Shown here: positions 26,163 to 34,569 of the stretch, piece by piece
Numbering within the stretch: the first letter of the stretch is position 1
Layout of the letters: each line of letters opens with the position of its first letter
Origin: JBGTSJ01 sp041940305
Lineage (GTDB): Bacteria > Planctomycetota > Planctomycetia > Planctomycetales > Planctomycetaceae
DNA: 64,000 bases
Assembly (NCBI GenBank): GCA_041940305.1
Contig: JBGTSJ010000001.1
Location: forward strand, 186,001 to 250,000
Direction of reading: 5' to 3'
Translations under genes and position numbers: made by a program
Notes under the pieces: model-generated
What the model was told of the DNA's origin: nothing
Database searches by the model: none
The model's input: the letters and a program-made list of their open reading frames with translations, nothing else

Positions 26163-27368
26163 TCAAGGATCGCGCTCGATGGATTCCACGCGGCTGGTGA
26201 TCGTGCCGTCGCTCAGTCGCGTGACCATGCAGTCTCCCGGAGCAGTTGCCTGAATGCTGCGGATGACGACGCCATTGTCAGCGCTCATCGTCAGTGAATA
26301 GCCGCGCTGCAGCACTCGCAACGGGCTGAGTGCATCCAGAGCGGCGGCGGCGGCGGACACCCGTGCCGCGGCTTCCGAATGCTTTTGGCGGACTTCGGAC
26401 TTCATCCGGCGCTCCAGGTCGTCCAGCCGCTCGGCCCGCTGCCGGAGCGAATCGATCGGTCGCGCGAAGGGGCGCTGTCCGGAAAACGCTTGCAGCCGGG
26501 CGAGGCCGGTCGCGACGCGCTCCCGGAGCAAGGCGGTCATCCGGTCCTGGGCATGCTGCAGACCGACGAGCAACTCGCAGTCATCGGGGACGACGATCTC
26601 ACCCGCTTCGCTGGGTGTCAGAGCCCGGCGGTCCGCGACCAGATCGGAAATGGTGACGTCGATCTCGTGGCCGACGGCGCTGATGATGGGGACGGGACTG
26701 GCCGCGATGGCTCGGGCTACGATTTCCTCGTTGAATGCCCACAGGTCTTCGAGGCTTCCGCCGCCGCGGCCGGCAATCGCGACGTCGACACGCGGAATTC
26801 CTCCCAGCAGTCCGATGCCGGCGGCGATGCGCGCCGCGGCCCCGTCCCCCTGAACCGGCACGGGCACGATGACGATGTCCGCCGCTCGCCACCGCCGCGT
26901 GATGACCTGGAGCATGTCTCGCACGGCCGCTCCATTCGGGCTGGTCACCAGCGCGATCCGCCGCGGAAACCGCGGAATCGCCCGCTTGCGCTCCGGTGCG
27001 AACAGACCTTCCGCCGCGAGCCGATCGTGCAGCTGGCGGAAGGCGAGTTCCAGCGGGCCGATCCCCTGGGGAAGGAGATCTTCAATGACCAGCTGGTACG
27101 AGCCACGCGCCGGGTATACGTCGAGGCCGCCAATGGCGACGACCTGCAGTCCGTCGGCGACGTCAAACCGCAGCCGGGAGGCGCGGCTGCGCCACATCAC
27201 TCCGCGGATCTGCGCCCGATCGTCCTTCAGCGTCAGGTAGACATGGCCCGAGCCGGCGACCGAGCATCCGGAGATCTCTCCGCGGACGGCGACCGAGGGG
27301 AAGTTCCCTTCCAGGCAGTCCTGGATCTGGCGCGTCAGCTCCGTGACGGAGAGAACGGTCGGCTGCAT
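26163..27368 (-). CDS. xseA: Exodeoxyribonuclease VII large subunit
   Basis: 401 aa. An N-terminal OB fold (VAVRGEISGCSVAGSGHVYLTLKD) precedes the catalytic domain with RIALVTSPNGAAVRDML, GRGGGSLEDLWAFNEE and SAVGHEIDVTISDLVAD. The C-terminal coiled-coil is shorter than in E. coli (401 versus 456 aa). The enzyme degrades single-stranded DNA. It follows the TIM-barrel gene by 18 bp and precedes xseB, so the three are probably co-transcribed. Confidence 0.95.
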   Translation of the reverse strand: MQPTVLSVTELTRQIQDCLEGNFPSVAVRGEISGCSVAGSGHVYLTLKDDRAQIRGVMWRSRASRLRFDVADGLQVVAIGGLDVYPARGSYQLVIEDLLPQGIGPLELAFRQLHDRLAAEGLFAPERKRAIPRFPRRIALVTSPNGAAVRDMLQVITRRWRAADIVIVPVPVQGDGAAARIAAGIGLLGGIPRVDVAIAGRGGGSLEDLWAFNEEIVARAIAASPVPIISAVGHEIDVTISDLVADRRALTPSEAGEIVVPDDCELLVGLQHAQDRMTALLRERVATGLARLQAFSGQRPFARPIDSLRQRAERLDDLERRMKSEVRQKHSEAAARVSAAAAALDALSPLRVLQRGYSLTMSADNGVVIRSIQATAPGDCMVTRLSDGTITSRVESIERDP

Positions 27369-27386
27369 TGCGTTGATTGTCTGTCG

Positions 27387-28175
27387 TCACGCGCCAAACG
27401 TGACGTTTCTGATGAACTGCGCGGCCCGCGCACAGTCGCCGGCTGCGTCGTCTCCCGCCGTGCGGCGAATCGTCTGCCAGCCGCGATAGTCGATCTCCGT
27501 GATCATCGCCAGCAGCGCGGGCCAGTCGACTTCGCCACGTCCCACGGCGACTTCCTGGCCGGCGCCGTCCACGTCGCGGACGGCGTCCCGGATCTGGATG
27601 TGCGCGATCAGCCGGTGCAGTTCGCGGAGATCGTCCGCGGCCGACCGTCCGGCCAGCACGCAGGTCGCCGGATCAAAGTCCACTCCGAGAGGGCCGGACT
27701 TGATGCCGTCCAGCACCTGCGCCAACCCCGTGGGGGATTCCGCCGCGGGAGCCACGCTGAGGGTGACGCCGAGGTGATTTCCGACGCGGGCGAAATCATC
27801 AAGCACCTCCCGCAGCCTCACGCGATCGGGAGATTCGGCGTCCTCCGGAATGCGGCCGACCCGGACGATCACGACCGGCGCCTTCAGGTGCGCGGCGAAC
27901 TGCATGGCCTCGCGCACGGCGGCCAGCCGGGCATCGAGATGCTCCCGGGCGTGCAACGCATGGCGCGTGGGGAAGGCCAGGGATGCGATTTTCAATCCTC
28001 GTTCGCCCAGCTCATGCAGCAGTTGCCGCCGCGCGGTCTCGCCGTAGTCGGACGGCCTGACCTCGGTGCGCGCGTCGAGCTGCACTCCCGTCACGCCCGC
28101 GGCCGCGGCGGTGATGATCGCCTGGCGGAGAGGCTGCTTGAATGACTGTGTGGCGACGGCAAGTCGGAGGACCAT
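27387..28175 (-). CDS. Xylose-isomerase-like TIM-barrel protein
   Basis: 262 aa. It fits the sugar phosphate isomerase/epimerase family (AP endonuclease 2-like barrel): GVTGVQLDARTEV, PVVIVRVGRIP, GVDFDPATCVLAG and HIQIRDAVRDV, with metal-ligand positions at the strand ends. Planctomycetes have many such proteins; activity cannot be assigned. It is 18 bp upstream of xseA and 47 bp downstream of the PIG-L gene. Confidence 0.8.
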   Translation of the reverse strand: MVLRLAVATQSFKQPLRQAIITAAAAGVTGVQLDARTEVRPSDYGETARRQLLHELGERGLKIASLAFPTRHALHAREHLDARLAAVREAMQFAAHLKAPVVIVRVGRIPEDAESPDRVRLREVLDDFARVGNHLGVTLSVAPAAESPTGLAQVLDGIKSGPLGVDFDPATCVLAGRSAADDLRELHRLIAHIQIRDAVRDVDGAGQEVAVGRGEVDWPALLAMITEIDYRGWQTIRRTAGDDAAGDCARAAQFIRNVTFGA

Positions 28176-28222
28176 ATCGCGGCAATGGCATCAACAGGAT
28201 GGCCGGGCGGGGGCGTCGGGCG

Positions 28223-28951
28223 TCAATCCGTCAGCAGCTTCACCAGGTCCTTCACTCCCAGCGACGCCGCGGGCAGAAGAATCTCGCCGGCCTGGAATCC
28301 GGCCGCCGCGCCGTAAAGCTTGGCCTGCCCCTCCACCAGCCGAAACACGCGGTCCTTCTCCGGCGGAAACTGCGTTTTGTACGCGCGGATCGAAGCCAGC
28401 TTGGCATCCAGGGTATCGGAGATGTCGTGCACGACGCCGTGGCTGATGGGCGTGTCGAGTGAGCCAAGTCCGAGCGGATAGTACAGCTGCCGGCGCACCG
28501 GGTGCACGAGCAGGTTGTCGAACTCCTTGTCCCACTTGCTCAGCCGCGAATAGAAGACGGCCGCATCAGTGATCTGCATCGCCTGCCAGTGGTCGGGGGA
28601 TGCGCCGGGCGTCTTTCCAGCAATGCCCAAAACGATCTGCGGGCGATACCGACGAAACACTTTGGCCAGTGCGACTCGGGATTCGTAGCAGTCGAACAGT
28701 CTGCGATTGGGCAGCTCCAGCGTCTCGCGCACCTGCACGCCCAGGATCCGGGCCGCTTCGGCGGCTTCTGCCAGGCGGACTTCCGGCCCCGGGCTCCCCG
28801 GCGTCGGTTCGCCGTCGGTAAGGTCGCAGATGCCGACGCGGTATCCCTTCCGCACCAGCGACGCCAGCGTGCCGCCGACCGCGATTTCGACATCGTCCGG
28901 GTGTGCGCCGACGGCAATGACGTCGAGCGGCTCGGGAGTGGGTTCCGCCAT
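28223..28951 (-). CDS. bshB1: PIG-L deacetylase, BshB1-like
   Basis: 242 aa. Zinc motif GAHPDDVEIAVGGT near the N-terminus and a second His in ASPDHWQAM. The stretches DLTDGEPTPGSPG and ARILGVQVRETLELPNRRLFD are typical of N-acetyl-glucosaminyl-malate deacetylase BshB1. That enzyme makes GlcN-malate for bacillithiol, in the cytoplasm. Neither bshA nor bshC is in the window, so the pathway assignment rests on motif similarity alone. Confidence 0.8.
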   Translation of the reverse strand: MAEPTPEPLDVIAVGAHPDDVEIAVGGTLASLVRKGYRVGICDLTDGEPTPGSPGPEVRLAEAAEAARILGVQVRETLELPNRRLFDCYESRVALAKVFRRYRPQIVLGIAGKTPGASPDHWQAMQITDAAVFYSRLSKWDKEFDNLLVHPVRRQLYYPLGLGSLDTPISHGVVHDISDTLDAKLASIRAYKTQFPPEKDRVFRLVEGQAKLYGAAAGFQAGEILLPAASLGVKDLVKLLTD

Positions 28952-28972
28952 GATGCGTTTAATTGCTGCGAG

Positions 28973-29908
28973 TCAATCTGCGGGCGCACCGGCGACGCCC
29001 GCCGGATTTCTGATCTCGGCGATGAAGGTCTTGAGGAGTTTCGCGAGTCGATGGGGGTGCGTCAAATGGGGGTATTGTCCGCTCGTGTGCATCCATTCGC
29101 TGCGGACGTGCGGCAGGCCAGCTTCCAGTTCATCCTGGCAGCGGGTGAGGGCCGGCCCCTCTCCCTCGGTGCGCACGAGCAGCGTCGGCGTGGCGACGTT
29201 CGCCAGCCGCGGCCGGAAGTTGACGGAGTCGGCGATCTGGAGCCGGATCGCCAGTTGTCTCGTGGAGGTCGCACCGAGATCGTCCACGAGGAAGTCCCAC
29301 CGGGTTGCATCGAACGGGGGAAAGCAGGGGCGATGATTCTGCTCCTGGAGACCGCGCCAGCCGGGTAGCGAGGCCAGCCGCCCCGGCGCCATGCGGCCCC
29401 AGAAGATCAGGCTATGTTCGAACCAGGTAAAGCGCCGTCCGGCAAATCCGCAGACCAGCGCCGTTCCCTCGACGCGACCGGGGGAGTCGATCATCAACTG
29501 CAGGGCGGGCAGACTTCCGAAGCCGGCCGCGCAGACGGCGAACGTGTCGTGCTGGAGTTGGTCGGCGACAGCCGCGAGATCGTCCGCCATCCGGCCCAGC
29601 GACGTGACGGGCCGCGAGAAGGGGCCATCGTCGCGGTAGTCCATGAACACGCACTGAAACTCCTCCCTGAGTAGCCAAGCGAGGAGCGCAAACTGCTCAT
29701 GGCTGCCGGCTGCCGGATTCAGAAAATAGAGGGGGGAGCCGCTTCCGAAGATGAAGGCATTCGGCAGTCCGACGTGGTCCTGCAGCGTGACGACCTGACG
29801 GGCGCCGCGAAACTCAGCGAGGACCTGCCGCCACTCCAGCGGTGTGGGGCAGGGTTCCGCCGGTGCAGCGCCGTCGGTCGGGAGGGGGCTGGTGGTGAGG
29901 TCGGACAT
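28973..29908 (-). CDS. Alpha/beta-hydrolase-fold protein lacking the nucleophile Ser
   Basis: 311 aa from the ATG at 29908 (the frame extends to 30058). The fold is visible from GSGSPLYFLNPAAGSHEQFAL through MDYRDDGPFSRP to a C-terminal catalytic-type His in QYPHLTHPHRL. The nucleophile elbow reads FAVCAAGFGSLPALQL. Aligned with the common G-x-S-x-G-G elbow it places Gly where Ser is expected, so the enzyme may be inactive or use another residue. First gene of the minus-strand run, 21 bp before bshB1. Confidence 0.78.
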   Translation of the reverse strand: MSDLTTSPLPTDGAAPAEPCPTPLEWRQVLAEFRGARQVVTLQDHVGLPNAFIFGSGSPLYFLNPAAGSHEQFALLAWLLREEFQCVFMDYRDDGPFSRPVTSLGRMADDLAAVADQLQHDTFAVCAAGFGSLPALQLMIDSPGRVEGTALVCGFAGRRFTWFEHSLIFWGRMAPGRLASLPGWRGLQEQNHRPCFPPFDATRWDFLVDDLGATSTRQLAIRLQIADSVNFRPRLANVATPTLLVRTEGEGPALTRCQDELEAGLPHVRSEWMHTSGQYPHLTHPHRLAKLLKTFIAEIRNPAGVAGAPAD

Positions 29909-30227
29909 TGCGGACGGACGGAAATCGCTGACTCGAACGTGCCTCTCCGGTTCTAACGGATTGATCTGCGGCCGACAAACGCCCCGCGCTTTCCGCAGCG
30001 CCGGATTGACCGGCAGTATCGGATCGCCGAAACGCCCGATCGGCGGGGCTTCGGACAAAATCGGTACAGGTATGGCCGGCCCGACCTAGCGTTGAGAGCC
30101 GCGCTGCCGGAAGGCATCACACGGTGGATCAGCGATAGCCCGCCTGTCGCCCCACTCTTTCGTCCACCCTGGCGCCTTCCGCTGCGGCACCGCACCTGTC
30201 CGTTGAATCCCCGTCGGGAGAGTCGCC
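29909..30227. other. Divergent intergenic region
   Basis: 319 bp between the hydrolase (minus) and the HAMP-like protein (plus). Presumed to hold both promoters. No gene or clear motif seen. Confidence 0.5.
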
Positions 30228-30785
30228 GTGGTTCGCCTCAAGAGCCGCCGGAAGAAAACGTATGTCAGCCGCCGCGCCCAGGGTCGCATCCTCGGCCGCG
30301 TCGCCGCCTACTGGATCCTGTACCACTTCGTGTTGTGGCACGGGCTGTTCGTGTTCCGATACGCCCAGCATCGGGTGGCGGTCGCCGGGGGAGAGAGCGC
30401 CGTTCCGTTCCGGCAGTTGTACGGCGCCTTCTGCACCGACTACTCGCCGCTGCTGATTTGTGCCGCGCTGATCCTTCCGCTGTTCATGTTCGACTTTGTG
30501 CGGATGACGCACCGCGTCGTGGGCCCGCTGGTCCGCGTCCGCAATGCCCTGCATTCGCTGATGGAGGGGCAGCGGGTCCCCTACGTCGAATTCCGCAAGG
30601 GGGACCTGATTCCGGAGTTCGAGGCGGAGTTTAACCAGTTCCTGGCGTTCTATGATGCGCGCCGCACCGCGGTCCCAGCGGTCGAGTCCGAGCATCCTGG
30701 GCCGATGACCGAGGAACAGGCCGATTTCGTGGACCGCGTGGTGGCGACCACGCCGGCCCCCGAGCAGGAGCCGGCCGGGGTGTGA
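30228..30785 (+). CDS. Two-TM protein with HAMP-like segment
   Basis: 185 aa from GTG at 30228, with GAGAG upstream. Two hydrophobic helices (about 21-45 and 73-93) flank a short loop (RYAQHRVAVAGGESAVPFRQ). After the second helix come RMTHRVVGPLVRVRNAL and GDLIPEFEAEFNQFL, which resemble the two amphipathic helices of a HAMP linker (Pro after helix start, D-x-I/L-x-E-x-x-x-x-F-N). The tail is acidic, with no kinase, methyl-accepting or GGDEF domain. A partner-signalling adaptor is conceivable; function is unknown. Confidence 0.7.
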   Translation: MVRLKSRRKKTYVSRRAQGRILGRVAAYWILYHFVLWHGLFVFRYAQHRVAVAGGESAVPFRQLYGAFCTDYSPLLICAALILPLFMFDFVRMTHRVVGPLVRVRNALHSLMEGQRVPYVEFRKGDLIPEFEAEFNQFLAFYDARRTAVPAVESEHPGPMTEEQADFVDRVVATTPAPEQEPAGV

Positions 30786-30942
30786 CGCCCCGTTGCGGCG
30801 CCTCCCCGTACCACAAGCTTTTTGCAGGCCAGACGGTTCCGTTGTGGAATTGACGGTCGGGCGCGGCGCCCAGCTTTCCGGCCGCGTGGCCACAATTCCG
30901 TTGCGCCCGCGCAGTCGCTAACCTCGGTGACGGAGAACCGAT

Positions 30943-32190
30943 ATGCCGGCTTTGGCCACGAATTCGACGCATGCCGAGGTGCTGCCCAATGGACTGGTCC
31001 TGCTCGTCGAGACGATGCCCGATGTCCAGTCGGCCTCTTTCGCCCTCATGGTGCCGGCCGGCAGCATCTATGAGCCCGGCGGCGCCAACGGCGCCGCCAC
31101 CATCCTGACCGAACTGATCCCGCGCGGCGCCGGCGTGCGGAGCAGCCGCGAACTGGCCGCCGCACTGGACATGCTGGGAGTTCAGCGGACGGAGTCGGTC
31201 GGCTGGAACTTCCTGACGTTCTCCGGCGCCACCCTGGCCGACAACCTGCTCGCCACGCTGGAGATTTACGCCGAGATCGCCCTGCAGCCGCGGCTGCCGG
31301 CTGATGAGTTCGACGCGGCGCGCGAGGGGGTGGAACAAAGCCTGTTGGCCATCGAAGACGAGCCGCAGCGGAAGGCCCTCATCGAACTTCGTCGCCGCAG
31401 CTACGATGCTCCATGGGGCCTGCCGACCGACGGCTCGCTGGCAGACCTGCCAGAGATCACGCAGGCCGTGGTGACCGGTCACTACGCAAGAAACTTCCGT
31501 CCCGAGGGGACGATCCTGGCCGTGGCCGGAAACGTCGCCGTCGACCAGGTGCAGACCCGTGTGCAGTCGCTGTTCGGAGGCTGGCAGCCCCGCCCCGCTC
31601 CGGAGATTCTTCGCGGGCCGCGCGGCGAGCGGATGGGACACATTTCCGAGGACTCCGCCCAGACGCAGATCGGCCTGGCGTTCCCCTCCATTCCCTATTC
31701 CCACCCGGACTACTACGCCGCCTGGGCGGCCGCCAGCGTCCTGGGGGGAGGCAGCAGCTCCCGGCTCTTTACGGAAGTGCGCGAGCGACGAGGACTCTGC
31801 TACTCGGTGTACTCGTCGCACAACAGCCTCCTGACCGAGGGGCGGATCTTCGTCTACGCCGGCACCACTGCCGAGCGGGCGCAGGAAACGCTCGACGTCA
31901 CGCTGCAGGAACTCCGACGACTGGGCGAAGGCATCAACGTCGACGAACTCGAGCGCTGCAAGGCTCGGGCGAAGAGCGCGCTGATTATGCAGCAGGAATC
32001 GACCGCCTCCCGCGCCGGTTCGATCGCCCGGGACTGGTTCCACCTGGAGCGGGTCATCTCGCCGCAGGAACTGCACCGCATCATCGACGAACTGACTCCC
32101 GCCGCAGTCGTGGACTACATCCGCCGCTATCCGCCGGAGGAGCTGACCGTGTTAACGATGGGCCCGGAGCCGCTGAGCGTCGACGTGTAG
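30943..32190 (+). CDS. M16 family peptidase subunit lacking HxxEH
   Basis: 415 aa. Two M16 half-domains are present. At the position of the zinc-site HxxEH the sequence is GGANGAATILTELIPRG, so the metal site is missing. The C-terminal half keeps the substrate-binding R/Y type region, RERRGLCYSVYSSH, after LGGGSSSRLFTEV. ATG at 30943 follows GGAG. It is paired with an M16 protein carrying HxxEH 87 bp downstream. By analogy with bacterial M16B and mitochondrial MPP-like pairs, it is the non-catalytic partner. Confidence 0.88.
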   Translation: MPALATNSTHAEVLPNGLVLLVETMPDVQSASFALMVPAGSIYEPGGANGAATILTELIPRGAGVRSSRELAAALDMLGVQRTESVGWNFLTFSGATLADNLLATLEIYAEIALQPRLPADEFDAAREGVEQSLLAIEDEPQRKALIELRRRSYDAPWGLPTDGSLADLPEITQAVVTGHYARNFRPEGTILAVAGNVAVDQVQTRVQSLFGGWQPRPAPEILRGPRGERMGHISEDSAQTQIGLAFPSIPYSHPDYYAAWAAASVLGGGSSSRLFTEVRERRGLCYSVYSSHNSLLTEGRIFVYAGTTAERAQETLDVTLQELRRLGEGINVDELERCKARAKSALIMQQESTASRAGSIARDWFHLERVISPQELHRIIDELTPAAVVDYIRRYPPEELTVLTMGPEPLSVDV

Positions 32191-32194
32191 CAGC

Positions 32195-32235
32195 AGAAAC
32201 CTGGTTTCTTGAAGAAGCCGGGTTCCTGCCCGGGC
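32195..32235 (+). repeat. Intergenic palindromic repeat between the M16 genes
   Basis: AGAAACC-T-GGTTTCT (32195-32209) is a 7-bp perfect palindrome and is followed by AAGCCGGGTTCCTGCCCGGG, a degenerate second copy. Similar GAAACC/GGTTTC double palindromes are known as dispersed repeats in other bacteria; copy number here is not visible. Confidence 0.5.
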
Positions 32236-32277
32236 GCTCGAACGGGCGCGAGTCATCAACGACATCTCGAAAAGCCG

Positions 32278-33510
32278 ATGCACTTCCACCACGACACGCT
32301 CGACAATGGCCTCCCGCTCATCGCCGAGATCAATCCCCGGGCCGTCAGCACGGCGATCGGGTTCTTCGTGCGCACGGGGTCGCGGGATGAGACGCCCGAA
32401 ATCTCCGGTGTGAGCCACTTCCTCGAGCACATGGCCTTCAAGGGGAACGACGTTTACTGCGCCGACGACGTGAACCGGATCTTTGACGAGATCGGCGCCA
32501 AGTACAACGCGTCGACCAGCGAAGAGGTGACTCTCTTCTACGCGGCCGTGCTGCCGGAGTACGTGGACCGTGCCTTTGAACTGCTCGCGGCCCTGCTGTA
32601 CCCGAGTCTCCGGGACGATGACTTCGAGACTGAGAAGCAGGTCATTCTCGAAGAGATCGGCATGTATGACGACATGCCGGCATTCGTCGCCCACGAACAC
32701 GCCATGCATGCCCATTTCGGCGAGCATCCGCTCGGGATGAGCATCCTGGGACCGTCGGAGAGCATCCGCAATCTCACCGCGGAACGCATGCGGGCCTATC
32801 ATCGGGCCCGCTACTGTGCTCCGAATATCACGCTGGCCGTTGCGGGTCAGATCGACTCGGGACACCTGCGTCGGCTGGCGGAGCGCCACTGCGGCACGTG
32901 GCCTGCGGGAACCGCGACGCGCGACACTTCAGAGGCTCCGTCCGCCCGTGGTCGCGAGATCGTGACCCGCGAGGGCATCCTGCAGCAGCACGTCACGCTG
33001 ATGTCCGCCGCGCCTCCCGCCGCCAGCGAACTACGTTTCGCGGCCGATCTGCTGGCCGTGATCGTCGGCGACACTCAGGGGAGCCGGATGTACTGGGAAC
33101 TGGTGGACCCGGGACACGCCGAGGCCGCTGAGTTCAACTTCAACGACTATGACGGCACCGGCGCCTGGATCTCGTATCTCTGCAGCCGGCCGGAGCAGAC
33201 TGCGGGCAACCTGCAGCGCCTGCGGGAGATGTTCGCGAAGCTCTCCGAGGACGGAGTGACGGCCGAGGAATTGCAGCAGGCCCAGAACAAAGTGGCCTCC
33301 CGCATCGTCATTCAGAGTGAACGGCCGATGGGACGCCTGTCGTCGCTGGGGGGCAACTGGCTGTACCGGCGCGAATATCGCTCTGTGCATGATGACCTCG
33401 CGGCGCTGCGCGGCATTACGCGGGAGCAGATCATGCAGGTCGTGCGTCGGTACCCGCTGCTCCCGACGTCCGTCGTGGGGGTCGGGCCGCTGGACGACAT
33501 CGCCTGGTAG
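32278..33510 (+). CDS. M16 family zinc peptidase subunit with HxxEH
   Basis: 410 aa from the ATG at 32278. The inverted zinc motif is SHFLEHMAF and the distal Glu lies in FETEKQVILEEIGM. The second half (VGDTQGSRMYWELVDPGHAEAAEF) lacks the R...Y substrate-binding pair found in the partner. It therefore complements the upstream M16 protein, and a heterodimeric protease is likely. No signal peptide is obvious. Convergent with the next gene. Confidence 0.9.
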   Translation: MHFHHDTLDNGLPLIAEINPRAVSTAIGFFVRTGSRDETPEISGVSHFLEHMAFKGNDVYCADDVNRIFDEIGAKYNASTSEEVTLFYAAVLPEYVDRAFELLAALLYPSLRDDDFETEKQVILEEIGMYDDMPAFVAHEHAMHAHFGEHPLGMSILGPSESIRNLTAERMRAYHRARYCAPNITLAVAGQIDSGHLRRLAERHCGTWPAGTATRDTSEAPSARGREIVTREGILQQHVTLMSAAPPAASELRFAADLLAVIVGDTQGSRMYWELVDPGHAEAAEFNFNDYDGTGAWISYLCSRPEQTAGNLQRLREMFAKLSEDGVTAEELQQAQNKVASRIVIQSERPMGRLSSLGGNWLYRREYRSVHDDLAALRGITREQIMQVVRRYPLLPTSVVGVGPLDDIAW

Positions 33511-33513
33511 CCG

Positions 33514-33530
33514 TCGGCGTCAGACGCCGA
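33514..33530. terminator. Palindrome between convergent genes
   Basis: TCGGCGTC-A-GACGCCGA is a perfect 8-bp inverted repeat with a single-base centre, overlapping the stop of the minus-strand gene and 4 bp past the M16 stop. There is no T-run, so a role in termination is weakly supported. Confidence 0.35.
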
Positions 33531-34452
33531 TCTCCCGGTAGTACGCGACGGTCCGCTCAAGACCGGTGTACAGATCAACCTGCGGCTCCCACGACAGCAG
33601 TTGCTTTGCCTTGCTGATGTCGGGGCAGCGGCGGCGGGGATCGTCCTTCGGCAGCGGCCGGTGCTCCAGCCCGGACTTTGATCCGGTCACCTCCAGCACA
33701 GCCTCGGCGAGTTCCAGCATGGAGTTCTCGACCGGGTTTCCCAGGTTCACAGGACCGGCATCCTTGTCCTGGTCCATCATTTTCAGGAAGCCGTCGATCA
33801 GGTCGTCGACGTAACAGAACGACCGCGTTTGCCGGCCGTCGCCGTAGATCGTCAGCGGTTCGCCGCGCAGCGCCTGCAGGATGAAGTTCGAAATCACTCG
33901 GCCATCATCGGGCGCCATCCGAGGGCCGTAGGTATTGAAGATCCGCACGATGCGGACCTCCAGGTCGTGGGCGAGGTTGTAGTTCATGCAGAGGGACTCG
34001 GCGACGCGCTTCCCTTCGTCGTAGCAGCTGCGCGGGCCGATCGGATTCACGTTTCCCCAGTAGTCCTCGCGCTGCGGATGCACGTCGGGATCGCCGTACA
34101 CTTCCGAAGTGGACGTGTGCAACAGCCGCGCGCGGCAGCGCTTGGCGAGTCCCAGCATGTTCACCATGCCGACCGTGGACGTCTTGATCGTCTTGATGGG
34201 GTTGTACTGGTAGGCGACCGGCGAGGCAGGACACGCGAGGTTGAAGACGCGGTCGCACTCCAGGTATAGCGGGTGCACGATGTCGTGCCGAATCAGCTCG
34301 AACCCCGGCCGGCCGATCAGGTGCGCAATGTTGGCCTTGCGCCCCGAGAAGAAGTTGTCGACGCAGATCACCTCGTGGTCGAGCGCAAGCAGCCTCTCGC
34401 AGAGGTGACTGCCGAGGAACCCGGCGCCGCCGGTGACGAGAATTGTGGACAT
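33520..34452 (-). CDS. UDP-glucuronate decarboxylase-like SDR epimerase
   Basis: 310 aa, usual length for UDP-xylose synthase. NAD-binding TGGAGFLGSH, VDNFFSGRKANIAHL, the catalytic TSTSEVYGDPDVHPQ and Y-x3-K in CYDEGKR, then RIFNTYGPRM and GDGRQTRSFCYVDDLI. These are characteristic of UDP-glucuronate decarboxylase, which makes UDP-xylose for surface polysaccharides. It lies downstream of a second sugar-nucleotide epimerase gene on the same strand. Confidence 0.88.
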   Translation of the reverse strand: MSTILVTGGAGFLGSHLCERLLALDHEVICVDNFFSGRKANIAHLIGRPGFELIRHDIVHPLYLECDRVFNLACPASPVAYQYNPIKTIKTSTVGMVNMLGLAKRCRARLLHTSTSEVYGDPDVHPQREDYWGNVNPIGPRSCYDEGKRVAESLCMNYNLAHDLEVRIVRIFNTYGPRMAPDDGRVISNFILQALRGEPLTIYGDGRQTRSFCYVDDLIDGFLKMMDQDKDAGPVNLGNPVENSMLELAEAVLEVTGSKSGLEHRPLPKDDPRRRCPDISKAKQLLSWEPQVDLYTGLERTVAYYREIGV

Positions 34453-34569
34453 GTCAGCAGCCGGAGTTCAGGATTATGAGCCAGTTGTGTCGGATCGCAG
34501 CCGCAGGAGATGCCGATCGATGCGGCTCGTCATAGCATTGACGGCCATCAATTGGCCACGCCGACCGCG

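Noticed and set aside
30631..32076. 481-codon minus-strand frame opposite the M16 gene
   Set aside because: Antisense to a clear M16 gene; no family motifs.
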